Assembly: GCA_021647405.1 (NCBI GenBank)
Contig: JAKIUU010000023.1
Coordinates: 1-40,531 of the forward strand
DNA from: Flavobacteriaceae bacterium
GTDB taxonomy: Bacteria > Bacteroidota > Bacteroidia > Flavobacteriales > Flavobacteriaceae
Length of the DNA: 40,531 nt
Direction: 5' to 3'
A program made the translations under genes and the position numbers. Every line of letters starts with the position of its first letter. Position 1 is the first letter of the stretch. Of the stretch, positions 1-8,874 are shown piece by piece. The notes beneath the pieces are model-generated. The model searched no databases. It was not told the DNA's origin and saw only the letters and a program-made list of their open reading frames with translations.

Positions 1-66
1 TTCTTTTAAATGATTTCTGCACGATTTTTCGCTATCAAAATGAGCTGTAAAACTAAATATATTCAT
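1..66 (-). CDS. IS1595-family transposase, N-terminal part (cut by window edge)
   Basis: The complement reads from an ATG at 66 to the window edge with no stop, giving 22 residues that begin MNIFSFTAHF and continue DSEKSCRNHLKE. A short start with a pattern F-x(3)-F-x(2)-E-x-x-C-x(3)-L fits the N-terminal region that precedes the zinc-ribbon of IS1595-type transposases. The rest of the gene and the left end of the element lie outside the window, so completeness cannot be judged. The element's right end should lie between 67 and about 170, but I could not fix it. The family call rests on motif memory only. Confidence 0.55.
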   Translation of the reverse strand, partial: MNIFSFTAHFDSEKSCRNHLKE

Positions 67-173
67 ATCTTTATTTTCTCTAAAGATAAGCATTAATTAT
101 CAATTATTAGTGTTTGCGGACATACAAATAATTTTAAGTCCTATTCTTTATAAAATGTTAAAGTTTAACAGCC

Positions 174-203
174 TTTGTTTAACCAAAATTTAGCTTAAAT
201 TTG
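174..203 (+). promoter_or_regulatory. Bacteroidota-type promoter of surE
   Basis: TTTG at 174-177, an 18-base spacer, then TAAATTTG at 196-203 match the Bacteroidota -33/-7 pattern (TTTG, TAnnTTTG). Transcription would begin near 210, just ahead of the ATG at 225. A longer reading frame with a TTG start at 201 would begin inside the -7 box, so it is unlikely to be used. Confidence 0.7.
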
Positions 204-224
204 TGGTCACTCATCAGAATTTAT

Positions 225-998
225 ATGAAAAAAAGACCCTTAATTTTAGTCACCAATGACGATGGTATTACAGCGCCAGGAATACGCACTTTGATTGATG
301 CCATGAACGATCTTGGCGATGTGGTTGTTGTGGCGCCAGACAGCCCTCAAAGCGGTATGGGACATGCCATTACTCTGGACTCTACCTTACATTGTAATCC
401 TATAAATACAGACGACGATGGCCCTCAAATAGAATACAAATGTTCGGGCACTCCTGCCGATTGTGTCAAACTTGCCGTCAACGAAATTTTAAATAAGAAA
501 CCCGATTTGTGTGTTTCGGGCATAAACCACGGGTCAAATGCCTCTATAAATGTAATTTATTCTGGCACCATGAGTGCTGCCGTTGAGGCGGGTATTGAAG
601 GGGTTCCTGCCATTGGTTTTTCTCTTTTAGACTACACTTGGAAAGCCAATTTTATAGGGCTAAAAGCTTATATAAAAAAAATAGCTCAAAATGTTTTAGA
701 CAACGGTTTACCCGATGGTATTGTTTTAAATGTAAACTTTCCCAAAACAAAAGAAGGTGTTTTTAAGGGTATTAAAATTTGCAGACAGGCGCGTGCCAAT
801 TGGAAAGAAGAATTTGACAAGCGTATTAATCCACAAGGCAAGGAATATTATTGGCTTACGGGTACTTTTGTAAATTTAGATCACGGTGAAGATACCGATA
901 TGTGGGCGCTTTCTAACAATTACATTTCTATTGTACCAGTACAATTCGATTTAACAGCGCATCATTTTATTCAAAATTTAAACAGTTGGAGCCTGTAA
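225..998 (+). CDS. surE: 5'-nucleotidase SurE
   Basis: SurE is a metal-dependent nucleoside-5'-monophosphate phosphatase of stationary phase, usually cytoplasmic. The product (257 residues) starts MKKRPLILVTNDDG, carrying the family DD pair that binds the metal. It also has SGINHGSN and YSGTMSAA further on, both typical of the active-site region. Length is normal for the family. The ATG at 225 is preferred over the TTG at 201 because the latter overlaps the promoter. The next gene begins 4 bases after the stop and lpxB follows, so the three are probably cotranscribed. Confidence 0.93.
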   Translation: MKKRPLILVTNDDGITAPGIRTLIDAMNDLGDVVVVAPDSPQSGMGHAITLDSTLHCNPINTDDDGPQIEYKCSGTPADCVKLAVNEILNKKPDLCVSGINHGSNASINVIYSGTMSAAVEAGIEGVPAIGFSLLDYTWKANFIGLKAYIKKIAQNVLDNGLPDGIVLNVNFPKTKEGVFKGIKICRQARANWKEEFDKRINPQGKEYYWLTGTFVNLDHGEDTDMWALSNNYISIVPVQFDLTAHHFIQNLNSWSL

Positions 999-1002
999 TT
1001 AA

Positions 1003-1284
1003 ATGGTAAAAAAGGAAATTGGCATCGGATTTATTGTAGGGATTATAGCAACTGCATTTGGAGGATTTGCCTTTTTGGAGTTTTTTGTGGATTTTAATTC
1101 TCAAAACACAATTCCATTTCTTCTTGAAAATAATTTATTCGGAAAAATACTTGGCTTATCGGCTTTGCCCAATCTGTTTGTATTCTTTATTTTTCTAAAA
1201 AAGAAACAAGATTATCGCGCCAAAGGGGTTGTTCTGGCCAGTTTTTTAATAGCCTTTTTGGTTTTAATAACCCAATTTTTGTAA
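1003..1284 (+). CDS. Small integral membrane protein between surE and lpxB
   Basis: This is a 93-residue protein with three hydrophobic stretches (about residues 7-28, 46-65 and 73-93) and few charged residues, mostly lysines in the connecting parts. It has no recognisable catalytic motif. It sits 4 bases behind surE and 30 bases ahead of lpxB, so it is very likely part of the same transcript. The position next to lpxB hints at the envelope but does not show it. Function unknown. Confidence 0.8.
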   Translation: MVKKEIGIGFIVGIIATAFGGFAFLEFFVDFNSQNTIPFLLENNLFGKILGLSALPNLFVFFIFLKKKQDYRAKGVVLASFLIAFLVLITQFL

Positions 1285-1314
1285 GAGATTTATCCTTAAC
1301 ACAATATAAAAACG

Positions 1315-2424
1315 ATGAAATATTACATCATAGCAGGCGAAGCATCAGGAGATTTACATGCCTCTAATTTGATGAAATCTTTAAAAGAAAAAGATCAAAA
1401 TGCACAGTTCAGATTTTGGGGTGGCGATTTGATGCAATCTGTTGGCGGCCATCTTGTAAAACACTATAAGGATTTGGCTTTTATGGGGTTTTTAGAAGTT
1501 CTTCTCAATATTAGAACCATTACAAATAACCTTAAATTTTGTAAAAAAGACCTTTTAAATTTTAAACCCGATGCCCTTATTTTAGTAGATTATCCGGGGT
1601 TTAATATGCGCATTGCTAAATTTGCAAAAGCACATAATATAAAGGTTCATTATTACATATCGCCTCAAATTTGGGCGTGGAAAGAAAATCGGATAAAAAG
1701 CATAAAACAGTTTGTTGATGCGATGTATGTTATTTTGCCTTTTGAAAAAGATTTTTACGAAAACAAACATCAATTTAAAGTACATTTTGTGGGACATCCT
1801 TTGTTAGATGCCATTGCACACAGAAAGCCTATTGACGAAAATGAATTTCAACAAAAACACCAGTTAGACAACAAACCTATAATTGCCATTTTACCTGGCA
1901 GCAGAAAACAAGAAATTAAAAAAATGCTTACCGTAATGCTGTCGGTTGCAAACGATTTTAAAGATTATCAATTTGTAATTGCAGGTGCACCAAGTCAAGA
2001 TTTTGAATTTTACAAAACTTTTATTAAAGGTACAAACATTCATTTTATAGCTAATAAAACATACGATTTATTATCGGTTTCAACAGCAGCACTTGTAACC
2101 TCTGGAACGGCAACTTTAGAAACGGCACTGTTTAAAGTACCCGAAATTGTGTGTTATAAAGGCAGTTGGTTGTCTTATCAAATTGGCAAACGCTTGGTAA
2201 AATTAGATTTTATTTCGTTGGTAAACCTCATCTTAAATAAAGAAGCGGTTACCGAACTTATTCAGGAGACTTTTAATTCTAAAAATTTAAAAAAAGAGCT
2301 CCATCGCATTTTAAAAACAGAAAAAAGAGCCCAAATATTTGAAACATATTTTGAATTAGAAGATAAATTAGGCGGTGTTGGTGCGAGCGATAAAACAGCA
2401 CAGCTTATCTTAGACAGCTTTTAG
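1315..2424 (+). CDS. lpxB: Lipid-A-disaccharide synthase
   Basis: LpxB condenses UDP-2,3-diacylglucosamine with lipid X to form the lipid A disaccharide at the inner membrane. The protein (369 residues, normal length) shows GEASGD at residues 8-13, SPQIWAWK near 116-123, GHPL, the nucleotide-binding LPGSRKQEI segment and SGTATLE in the C-terminal half, all typical of this GT-B glycosyltransferase. A second lipid A gene, lpxH, which makes one of its substrates, lies at 24.9 kb. The 3' end overlaps the convergent MATE gene by 15 bases. Confidence 0.95.
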   Translation: MKYYIIAGEASGDLHASNLMKSLKEKDQNAQFRFWGGDLMQSVGGHLVKHYKDLAFMGFLEVLLNIRTITNNLKFCKKDLLNFKPDALILVDYPGFNMRIAKFAKAHNIKVHYYISPQIWAWKENRIKSIKQFVDAMYVILPFEKDFYENKHQFKVHFVGHPLLDAIAHRKPIDENEFQQKHQLDNKPIIAILPGSRKQEIKKMLTVMLSVANDFKDYQFVIAGAPSQDFEFYKTFIKGTNIHFIANKTYDLLSVSTAALVTSGTATLETALFKVPEIVCYKGSWLSYQIGKRLVKLDFISLVNLILNKEAVTELIQETFNSKNLKKELHRILKTEKRAQIFETYFELEDKLGGVGASDKTAQLILDSF

Positions 2425-3741
2425 ATATTTCTCTTTGAATTTTACCCTTAATATAGCCGCTCTTAAAAACATCCAAACAAAAAAAGCAATCCAAATACCA
2501 TAGAGTTTTAAATTGAAATAATCGGCTATCAATAAAGTAGGTATAAAACCTAAAAAAGTAGCTGTCATTAAGGTATTACGTAAGGTTTTTGCTTCGGCTA
2601 AGCCTTTAAATAAGCCATCGTAAACAAAAGCAATGGCATTTAAAGGTTGCATTAATAACACCATCCAAAAAATAGCATTAAAAGTGTTTATTACCATTGG
2701 ATCTTTTGTAAATACAGGGCCTATATATTCGTATAAAATACCACATATCAACACTAAAAAAAGGGAAACTAAAATGGCGTATCTGCTTAAATCTTTACTT
2801 AATATTTTTAGAGATTTATAGTTTTTTTCTCCTAATAATCTTCCTGAAACAATGTTACCAACGCTGGAATAGCCATCAATAAAAAAAGCAAAAAACAACC
2901 AAATTTGAAAAGCAATAGTCTGTGCGGCAATAAAATTATTGCCGTATTTTGTAGCGTAGGCATTAGATAAATACAAGGCTACATTTAACGCCAATGCTCT
3001 TATAAATAGATTAACACTTAAGGCCAATAATCTTTTTAGTTCTTTGTTAAATGGAAACTTCAATCTCAATGTAAAAGGGGTGTGTTTTAACATTAAAACC
3101 AAAGCCATAGCAGCCATAATAAATTGTGATATAACACTGGCAATAGCTGCGCCTTTAATATGCATAGGCTCAATAAACCCCTCAATTCCAAACACCAAAG
3201 CAAAGTCTAAACCCACATTTAAAACGGCGCCAACAATACTAATTACCATAGGCCAAAAAGTATTTTGCATGCCGCGAAAAACGCCAAAAACCGAAAATAC
3301 AAAAAGTGTCAATGGCAAACCTAAAGCGCGTATTTTATAATAATCTACAGCGTAATTTAAAATCAGCCCATCGGCATTATAAAGTTTGAAAATAAATTTT
3401 ACAAAGAATATAGTCACCGCATAAATGCCCACACTTAAAAAAATATTAATAAAGATTATTTGGGCTGGCAAATCACTTATTTCACCGAGTTTTTTAGCGC
3501 CTAAATAATTTGAAACAATGGCAGAAATGGCCGATCTGGTCTGTGCTAAAATCCACACAAGTGCGGCAATAAATGACCCCGCAATACCAACAGCTGCTAA
3601 AGATTCTATGGGATTTATTGATATGTTTCCAACAACGGCCGTATCAGTAATAGACAACAATGGTTCGGCAATGCCCGAAATAATAGCGGGAATGGCCAAT
3701 TTATTAATGTGCTTAAATGAAATTTTATTGCCGTTCTTCAA
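2410..3741 (-). CDS. MATE-family efflux transporter (DinF/NorM type)
   Basis: This 443-residue protein is hydrophobic throughout, with about twelve membrane segments, as expected for multidrug and toxin extrusion (MATE) exporters that use Na+ or H+ gradients. Characteristic parts are the N-terminal LAIPAIISGIAEPLLSITDT segment followed by AVVG, and the repeat-like element in the second half (GYSSVGNIVSGRLLG). The substrate cannot be read from sequence. The gene is convergent with lpxB, overlapping its end by 15 bases, and divergent from comEC with about 100 bases between them. Confidence 0.9.
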   Translation of the reverse strand: MKNGNKISFKHINKLAIPAIISGIAEPLLSITDTAVVGNISINPIESLAAVGIAGSFIAALVWILAQTRSAISAIVSNYLGAKKLGEISDLPAQIIFINIFLSVGIYAVTIFFVKFIFKLYNADGLILNYAVDYYKIRALGLPLTLFVFSVFGVFRGMQNTFWPMVISIVGAVLNVGLDFALVFGIEGFIEPMHIKGAAIASVISQFIMAAMALVLMLKHTPFTLRLKFPFNKELKRLLALSVNLFIRALALNVALYLSNAYATKYGNNFIAAQTIAFQIWLFFAFFIDGYSSVGNIVSGRLLGEKNYKSLKILSKDLSRYAILVSLFLVLICGILYEYIGPVFTKDPMVINTFNAIFWMVLLMQPLNAIAFVYDGLFKGLAEAKTLRNTLMTATFLGFIPTLLIADYFNLKLYGIWIAFFVWMFLRAAILRVKFKEKYLKAV

Positions 3742-3844
3742 AATGAATTGATAAAAAGTGCAATTTCGGAAAATTTAAAATATAAACCCTCCAAAATTTA
3801 AACAAGAACTTTTTTATCTGCAAACAGTTATTAATCATCTTAAA

Positions 3845-5887
3845 TTGCTTATTTTTAGGCGTCTAAATTTTTTACTCTTGATAAAGCACCTTTCTTTTCA
3901 TCTTTGTTTTGCTTTAATTGTAGGGCTTATTTTAGGGCCGTATTTAAGTTTTTCTTATACTCAAATACAGTGGCTGTTAGGTATTGGACTCTCGTTTATT
4001 TTCTTGGTTTACTTTATTGTAAACAACTTTATAAACCCGCGGTTTTATTTTGCTTTAGCGGGTTTTATTGCGATGGTAATAATTGGTATTGGGCGGTCTG
4101 GTTTGGCCAAAGAAAACCTTTCTAAAAATCATTACACACATTATATAGCTAAAGAAAACACCCTTATTTTATCAGTAAAAAACATTTTAAAAGCGTCAAA
4201 AAATTACAATAAATATGAAGTTTTTGTCCATCAAATAAACAGCAAAAAGGCAAACGGAAAACTGCTGTTAAACATAAAAAAAGACAGCTTAAATAACAGG
4301 CTTAAAATTGGGCAATTTTTATTTACCAATGCCAAAATTATAGCCATTAATAAACCAAAAAATCCTTTTCAGTTTAACTATAAAAAATATTTAGAAAATC
4401 AGAATATATACGCTCAAATTTATACCGATTTTAAGGCTGTTAAAATCTTAAAAAAACGCAAAGTTTCTATTTACTCTTTGGCGGGTGATTTTAGAAAAAA
4501 GGTGGTTGCAACTTTGATTAGTAAAGGCCTAAAAGGTGAGGAATTGGCTGTGGTTAAAGCTTTGCTTTTAGGAGAACGCAATCAGATATCTGCCACGCTT
4601 CGCGAAAGTTATGTAGCCGCAGGGGCTGTTCATATTTTAGCTATTTCGGGGCTGCATATTGGCATCATTATGATGCTTATTGGTTTTGTGTTAAAACCGC
4701 TTGAAACGTTTAAAAATGGTAAAAAAATAAAGCTTATTCTTATAATTTTAAGCTTGTGGATTTACGCCATTATTGCAGGATTAAGCCCTTCTGTTATTCG
4801 GGCTACAACCATGTTTACCGCTGTAAGTATCGCCCTGTTTTCTAACAGGAAAACCGATATCTATAATGTTTTAGCGCTTTCTGCATTTTTTCTTTTGCTT
4901 TTTAATCCTTCTTACCTGTTTAATGTGGGGTTTCAAATGAGTTATTTTGCTGTAATTGCCATTGTGGCGCTGCAACCAAAATTGGCAAGTCTTTGGCGGC
5001 CCAAACAAAAAATCGTCACTTATTTTTGGCAACTGTTTTGTGTTTCAACAGCGGCTCAAATTGGTGTTTTACCGCTGAGTTTGTTTTATTTTCACCAATT
5101 CCCAGGCCTGTTTTTTCTTACCAATATGGTTGTAATTCCATTACTTGGTTTTATTTTAGGCTATGGCTTACTTATTATACTACTGGCCTCTGTAAATATT
5201 CTGCCCCATTTTTTAGTTGAATACTATCAATATATTATCCATTATTTAAACGTATTTATAACTTGGGTATCACATCAAGAAAGTTTTTTATTTAAAAATA
5301 TCTCCTTTTCATTCACTTTAATGCTTCTGTGTTATCTAGCTATTCTTTCAATCTATTATTGGCGTACCAGAAAAACAATAACTTCCATTTACTTGACATG
5401 CTTTGCGATTTTGAGCTTGCAAATTGTTCTATTTTACGAAAGCTATACGGCTACAAATTCTCATAAATTTATTGTTTTTGACAATTACAAAGACCCATTT
5501 ATCGCCATAAAAAGAGGGCGAGGGCTTCAATTATTAAGCAAAAACAGCAATGATTATATCTTAAAATCTTATTGTGTTGGAGCACATATTGAAAAGGTAA
5601 CCTTTTTTAAAACACAACAAAATATATTTATGATAAATGGCCAAAAAGTTTTAATAATTGACGCAAATGGTGTTTTTGAACCTCTCGACAATGTCGATAC
5701 AGTTATACTCACAAAATCGCCAAAAATCAATTTACAGAGGCTCATTGAAAAATTGAATCCGCAACTCATTATTGTCGATAACACCAATTATAAATCGTTT
5801 GTAGCACGCTGGCAACAAACTTGTACGCAACTAAATATCCCTTTTTATAACGTCTCAAAAAAAGGTGCTTTTATTTACAGTTTTTAA
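3845..5887 (+). CDS. comEC: ComEC/Rec2-type DNA-uptake channel protein
   Basis: ComEC forms the inner-membrane channel that brings single-stranded DNA into the cell during transformation. The 680-residue product has several N-terminal membrane segments, a DUF4131-like soluble stretch (about 75-220) and the competence domain with the family signature HILAISGLHIGI near residue 260, followed by about eight membrane helices. The C-terminal soluble part (about 540-680) shows no HxHxDH motif, so the metallo-beta-lactamase-like domain of many ComEC proteins looks degenerate. No ATG is available near the 5' end. The start given is a TTG and could lie a few codons further in, for example TTG 3878. Confidence 0.88.
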   Translation: MLIFRRLNFLLLIKHLSFHLCFALIVGLILGPYLSFSYTQIQWLLGIGLSFIFLVYFIVNNFINPRFYFALAGFIAMVIIGIGRSGLAKENLSKNHYTHYIAKENTLILSVKNILKASKNYNKYEVFVHQINSKKANGKLLLNIKKDSLNNRLKIGQFLFTNAKIIAINKPKNPFQFNYKKYLENQNIYAQIYTDFKAVKILKKRKVSIYSLAGDFRKKVVATLISKGLKGEELAVVKALLLGERNQISATLRESYVAAGAVHILAISGLHIGIIMMLIGFVLKPLETFKNGKKIKLILIILSLWIYAIIAGLSPSVIRATTMFTAVSIALFSNRKTDIYNVLALSAFFLLLFNPSYLFNVGFQMSYFAVIAIVALQPKLASLWRPKQKIVTYFWQLFCVSTAAQIGVLPLSLFYFHQFPGLFFLTNMVVIPLLGFILGYGLLIILLASVNILPHFLVEYYQYIIHYLNVFITWVSHQESFLFKNISFSFTLMLLCYLAILSIYYWRTRKTITSIYLTCFAILSLQIVLFYESYTATNSHKFIVFDNYKDPFIAIKRGRGLQLLSKNSNDYILKSYCVGAHIEKVTFFKTQQNIFMINGQKVLIIDANGVFEPLDNVDTVILTKSPKINLQRLIEKLNPQLIIVDNTNYKSFVARWQQTCTQLNIPFYNVSKKGAFIYSF

Positions 5888-5963
5888 TGAGCTATAAATT
5901 TTTGATTATGCAATACTTGTGAAGTTATTAAAAATGGTTTATACCTATTTATTGCTAATTAAT

Positions 5964-6045
5964 AGAACGCAGATGTCACAGATTTCTTATGATTTATCGC
6001 AGATTTATCTGTGAATATCTGTTTAATCAGCGTTATCTGTGTTCT
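5964..6045. repeat. Dispersed 'ATCTGTG/CACAGAT' palindromic intergenic repeat
   Basis: The segment begins AGAACGCAGAT and ends ATCTGTGTTCT, so its ends are inverted, and CAGAT/ATCTG words recur inside. The outer arm CACAGATAACGC recurs near 20013 in the dprA downstream region. Such CAGAT-rich interrupted palindromes are common between genes in Bacteroidota genomes. I see no coding potential. Confidence 0.6.
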
Positions 6046-6126
6046 AGTTTTTATTTTTAATTGTACTAATTATTTAAAGCTTTAATTTTAATATCTTTGA
6101 GAACGTAAAAAAAATTGAAATTCTAA

Positions 6127-7134
6127 ATGAAAATTATTGTTCCCATGGCGGGTATCGGCTCCAGATTGCGGCCGCATACATTAACAATTCCAAAACCTTT
6201 GACAAAAATTGCAGGAAAACCTATTGTGCACCGTCTTGTAGAAGATATTGCCAATGTGGTTAAGCAAGAAATAGAAGAGATTGTGTTTATTATCGGTCCT
6301 ACTTTTCCTAAAAATACCGAAGAAAATCTCCTCAAAATTGCCAAGGCATTAAATACAAAAGGTAGGGTAACTGTGCAAAAAGAAGCTTTGGGTACGGCTC
6401 ATGCCATTTATTGCGCCAAAGAATCTTTAAATGGCCCTTGTGTTATCGCTTTTGCCGATACGCTTTTTAAAGCCGATTTCACTCTAGACGCTAAAGCAGA
6501 TGGGGCTATTTGGGTAAAACAAGTTGATGATCCCAGCGCGTTTGGTGTGGTAAAAGTAAAGGATGGTATTATTACAGATTTTATTGAAAAACCCAAAGAA
6601 TTTGTGTCTGATTTGGCCATAATTGGCATTTACTATTTTAAAAATACCGAACGTTTACGTGATGAAATTCAGTATTTATTAGACAATGATTTAAAAGAAC
6701 ACGGTGAGTTTCAATTGACAAATGCCTTAGAAAGTCTAAAACAAAAAGGCTTGCAATTTGTACCTGGTCAGGTAAATGCATGGATGGATTGTGGTAATAA
6801 ACCCATAACCGTAGCCACCAATTCGGCTGTCTTAGAATTTTCTCAAAAGGATGGTGAAAATTTAGTAGATACCAATGTTAAAAATATAAATTCAACCATT
6901 ATTCAACCTTGTTATATAGGTAGAAATGTACAGCTTATAAATAGTACTGTAGGGCCAAATGTGTCTTTAGGCTCCAACAGTATCGTAGAAAATACAAGCA
7001 TTACAGAATCGCTAATTCAAGACAATGTAAAAATAAGTAATGCCTCGTTAAACAAAGCGATGATTGGCAATAATGTTGTTTTTAACGGCGATTTTACATC
7101 GGTTAGTTTGGGCGATTATTCTGTTTTAGAATAG
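6127..7134 (+). CDS. Sugar-1-phosphate nucleotidyltransferase with C-terminal beta-helix
   Basis: This enzyme transfers a nucleotidyl group to a sugar 1-phosphate to give an NDP-sugar for surface polysaccharides. The N-terminus holds the nucleotide-binding pattern GIGSRLRPHTLTIPKPL (residues 9-25). EKP near 155 and NAWMDCGNKP near 215 also fit this GT-A fold family. After about residue 245 the protein has hexapeptide-type repeats (CYIGRNVQLINSTVGPNVSL) forming a left-handed beta-helix, as in GlmU or two-domain glucose-1-phosphate enzymes. The base and sugar cannot be decided here. A -7 box TATCTTTG lies at 6092-6099, and the downstream genes follow closely. Confidence 0.85.
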   Translation: MKIIVPMAGIGSRLRPHTLTIPKPLTKIAGKPIVHRLVEDIANVVKQEIEEIVFIIGPTFPKNTEENLLKIAKALNTKGRVTVQKEALGTAHAIYCAKESLNGPCVIAFADTLFKADFTLDAKADGAIWVKQVDDPSAFGVVKVKDGIITDFIEKPKEFVSDLAIIGIYYFKNTERLRDEIQYLLDNDLKEHGEFQLTNALESLKQKGLQFVPGQVNAWMDCGNKPITVATNSAVLEFSQKDGENLVDTNVKNINSTIIQPCYIGRNVQLINSTVGPNVSLGSNSIVENTSITESLIQDNVKISNASLNKAMIGNNVVFNGDFTSVSLGDYSVLE

Positions 7135-7163
7135 TGTAAATATATTGTTTGTAATTTTTTTAA

Positions 7164-8090
7164 ATGAAGTATTTGAGTCTGTTTTTTATTCTGTTATTTT
7201 TAGGATTTCATCCTTTAGAAATAAACGCACAAAAAAAGCTGTCAGAGCCCGAGAGATTGGCTTTTGAAGCTGCTTTTTTTGAAGCGTTACAGCAAAAAGC
7301 CATTGAAAATTACGACAAAGCCATTCTCGCTTTAGAAATCTGTCAAGCCATAGACAGCACAAACATAAGCGTGCAATTTGAGTTTTCAAAAAACTTTTTC
7401 TGGCTTAAAAATTATTTTGAAGCCAAACAAATTATCAATAAAGCCTTAAAAAAAGAACCTCAAAATATTTGGCTGTTAGCACATGCCAAAAATATTGCCG
7501 TAGCACAAGGAAACTATTCAGAAGCTCTAGCCTATCAGCTCAAAATAGCAGCCATTAATCCCACTAAGAAAATAGGTTTGTTAAATCTGTATTTAGCCCT
7601 CAATAAAAAACAAAAAGCCAGAGATTTAATAGCTACTTTAGAAAAAGAACAGGGCTTAAATTCAAGATTAAAAAAACTTAAAAGAGCCCTTGTAGAACCC
7701 TTGGTTAAAAAGAAAAAAAATGTAAAAAAAGAAGTGGGGCTGTCTTTAGAAGAATTAAAATCTACTTATAATTCTAACAAAGATTTTAAGATTTTAAGAA
7801 GTATTTTAGAAATAGAATTAGAACAAACAAATTATAAAAACCTGTTAGATGATGCCATTGATGGATTGGAATTATTCCCTTCACAAACGTCCTTATATCT
7901 TTTTGCAGCTCGTGCAAGTAATGCCTTAAAAATGTATAAAAAAGCCTTAGAACATTTAGACAACGGTATCGATTTTGTTATAGACAAACCCACTCAAAAA
8001 AAATATTACCTCGCCTATAGCGTTAGTTATAACGGCTTAAATAACAAACAAAAAGCAAGCTATTACAAAAAATTGGCTGCCCAACTTTAA
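7164..8090 (+). CDS. Secreted TPR-repeat protein
   Basis: This 308-residue protein has a signal peptide (about residues 1-22, cleavage near NAQ-KK) followed by degenerate tetratricopeptide repeats, for example FFEALQQKAIENYDKAILAL and ALAYQLKIAAINPTKKI. It is therefore a periplasmic or outer-membrane-associated helical scaffold for protein contacts. It lies 29 bases behind the nucleotidyltransferase and 10 bases ahead of the DUF4292 lipoprotein, in an apparent four-gene operon. This suggests an envelope role, possibly lipoprotein or peptidoglycan related. No catalytic function is implied. Confidence 0.82.
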   Translation: MKYLSLFFILLFLGFHPLEINAQKKLSEPERLAFEAAFFEALQQKAIENYDKAILALEICQAIDSTNISVQFEFSKNFFWLKNYFEAKQIINKALKKEPQNIWLLAHAKNIAVAQGNYSEALAYQLKIAAINPTKKIGLLNLYLALNKKQKARDLIATLEKEQGLNSRLKKLKRALVEPLVKKKKNVKKEVGLSLEELKSTYNSNKDFKILRSILEIELEQTNYKNLLDDAIDGLELFPSQTSLYLFAARASNALKMYKKALEHLDNGIDFVIDKPTQKKYYLAYSVSYNGLNNKQKASYYKKLAAQL

Positions 8091-8100
8091 TAAAAAATAC

Positions 8101-8874
8101 ATGACGAAACAGCTATTTATAGTTTTGATTTTTACGGGTTTTCTCTTTTCCTGTAAAAGCACTTCTGTAGCGGTAAAAACAACTGTTAAACCTTTAAGCA
8201 CAGCACAAATTTTAAAAAACAACTTTGAGGCAAATATTAACGCCAGCACAATAAATGCCAAGATCAAAGTCAAATACATTGCGGCTAAAAAAACACGAAA
8301 TATAACCGCCAAATTGCGGTTAAAAAAAGACAGTACCATTTGGATTAGCTTAACAGCAGTTGGGGGTATTCCTGTGGCCAAAATGCTTATAAAACCCAAA
8401 CATGTTCTTTATTATGAAAAATTGGATAAAACCTATTTTGATGGCGATTTTTCACTACTTAGCAAATGGTTAAATACCGATTTAGATTTTAAAAAAATAC
8501 AGAACCTGCTATTTGCAGAACCTGTTTATCCGCTTTCTGGTAAAAAATTAATCCTGGCTATTATAAACAATAGCTACCAATTAAAAGTAAAGAAAAAAAT
8601 AGCGGGTAAAAAGGTGACTTTTTGGGTTAATTCAAGTAATTTTAAATTAAACAAGCAAAAATTTGCTAAGAATAAAAAGGAATTTTTGAGTTTTAGTTAT
8701 TTGGGATTCGATACTTCTACGCCCAATTTCTACCCCAATAAAATACAGGTTGTTGCGCAAAGCAAAAAAGAGGTCATTAAAATAAATTTAATATATAAAT
8801 CACTAAAATTTAACAAGCCAATCAGTTTTCCTTTTAAAATACCCAAGGGCTATAAATCAATTGAAATTAAATGA
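8101..8874 (+). CDS. DUF4292 family lipoprotein
   Basis: The 257-residue product starts with a lipoprotein signal peptide ending in the lipobox FLFSC (Cys17). The mature part has alternating beta-strand-like stretches (KIKVKYIAAKKTRNITAKLRL split by short turns) and resembles the DUF4292 family of Bacteroidota, which is related in fold to LolA/LolB-type lipid carriers. A role in lipoprotein or lipid handling at the outer membrane is an inference. Its stop overlaps the start of the EnvC-like gene (ATGA), so translation is probably coupled. Confidence 0.82.
   Translation: MTKQLFIVLIFTGFLFSCKSTSVAVKTTVKPLSTAQILKNNFEANINASTINAKIKVKYIAAKKTRNITAKLRLKKDSTIWISLTAVGGIPVAKMLIKPKHVLYYEKLDKTYFDGDFSLLSKWLNTDLDFKKIQNLLFAEPVYPLSGKKLILAIINNSYQLKVKKKIAGKKVTFWVNSSNFKLNKQKFAKNKKEFLSFSYLGFDTSTPNFYPNKIQVVAQSKKEVIKINLIYKSLKFNKPISFPFKIPKGYKSIEIK

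Noticed and set aside
3044..3340. Plus-strand open frame of 98 codons inside the MATE gene.
   Set aside because: Antisense shadow of membrane-protein codons; no start signal.
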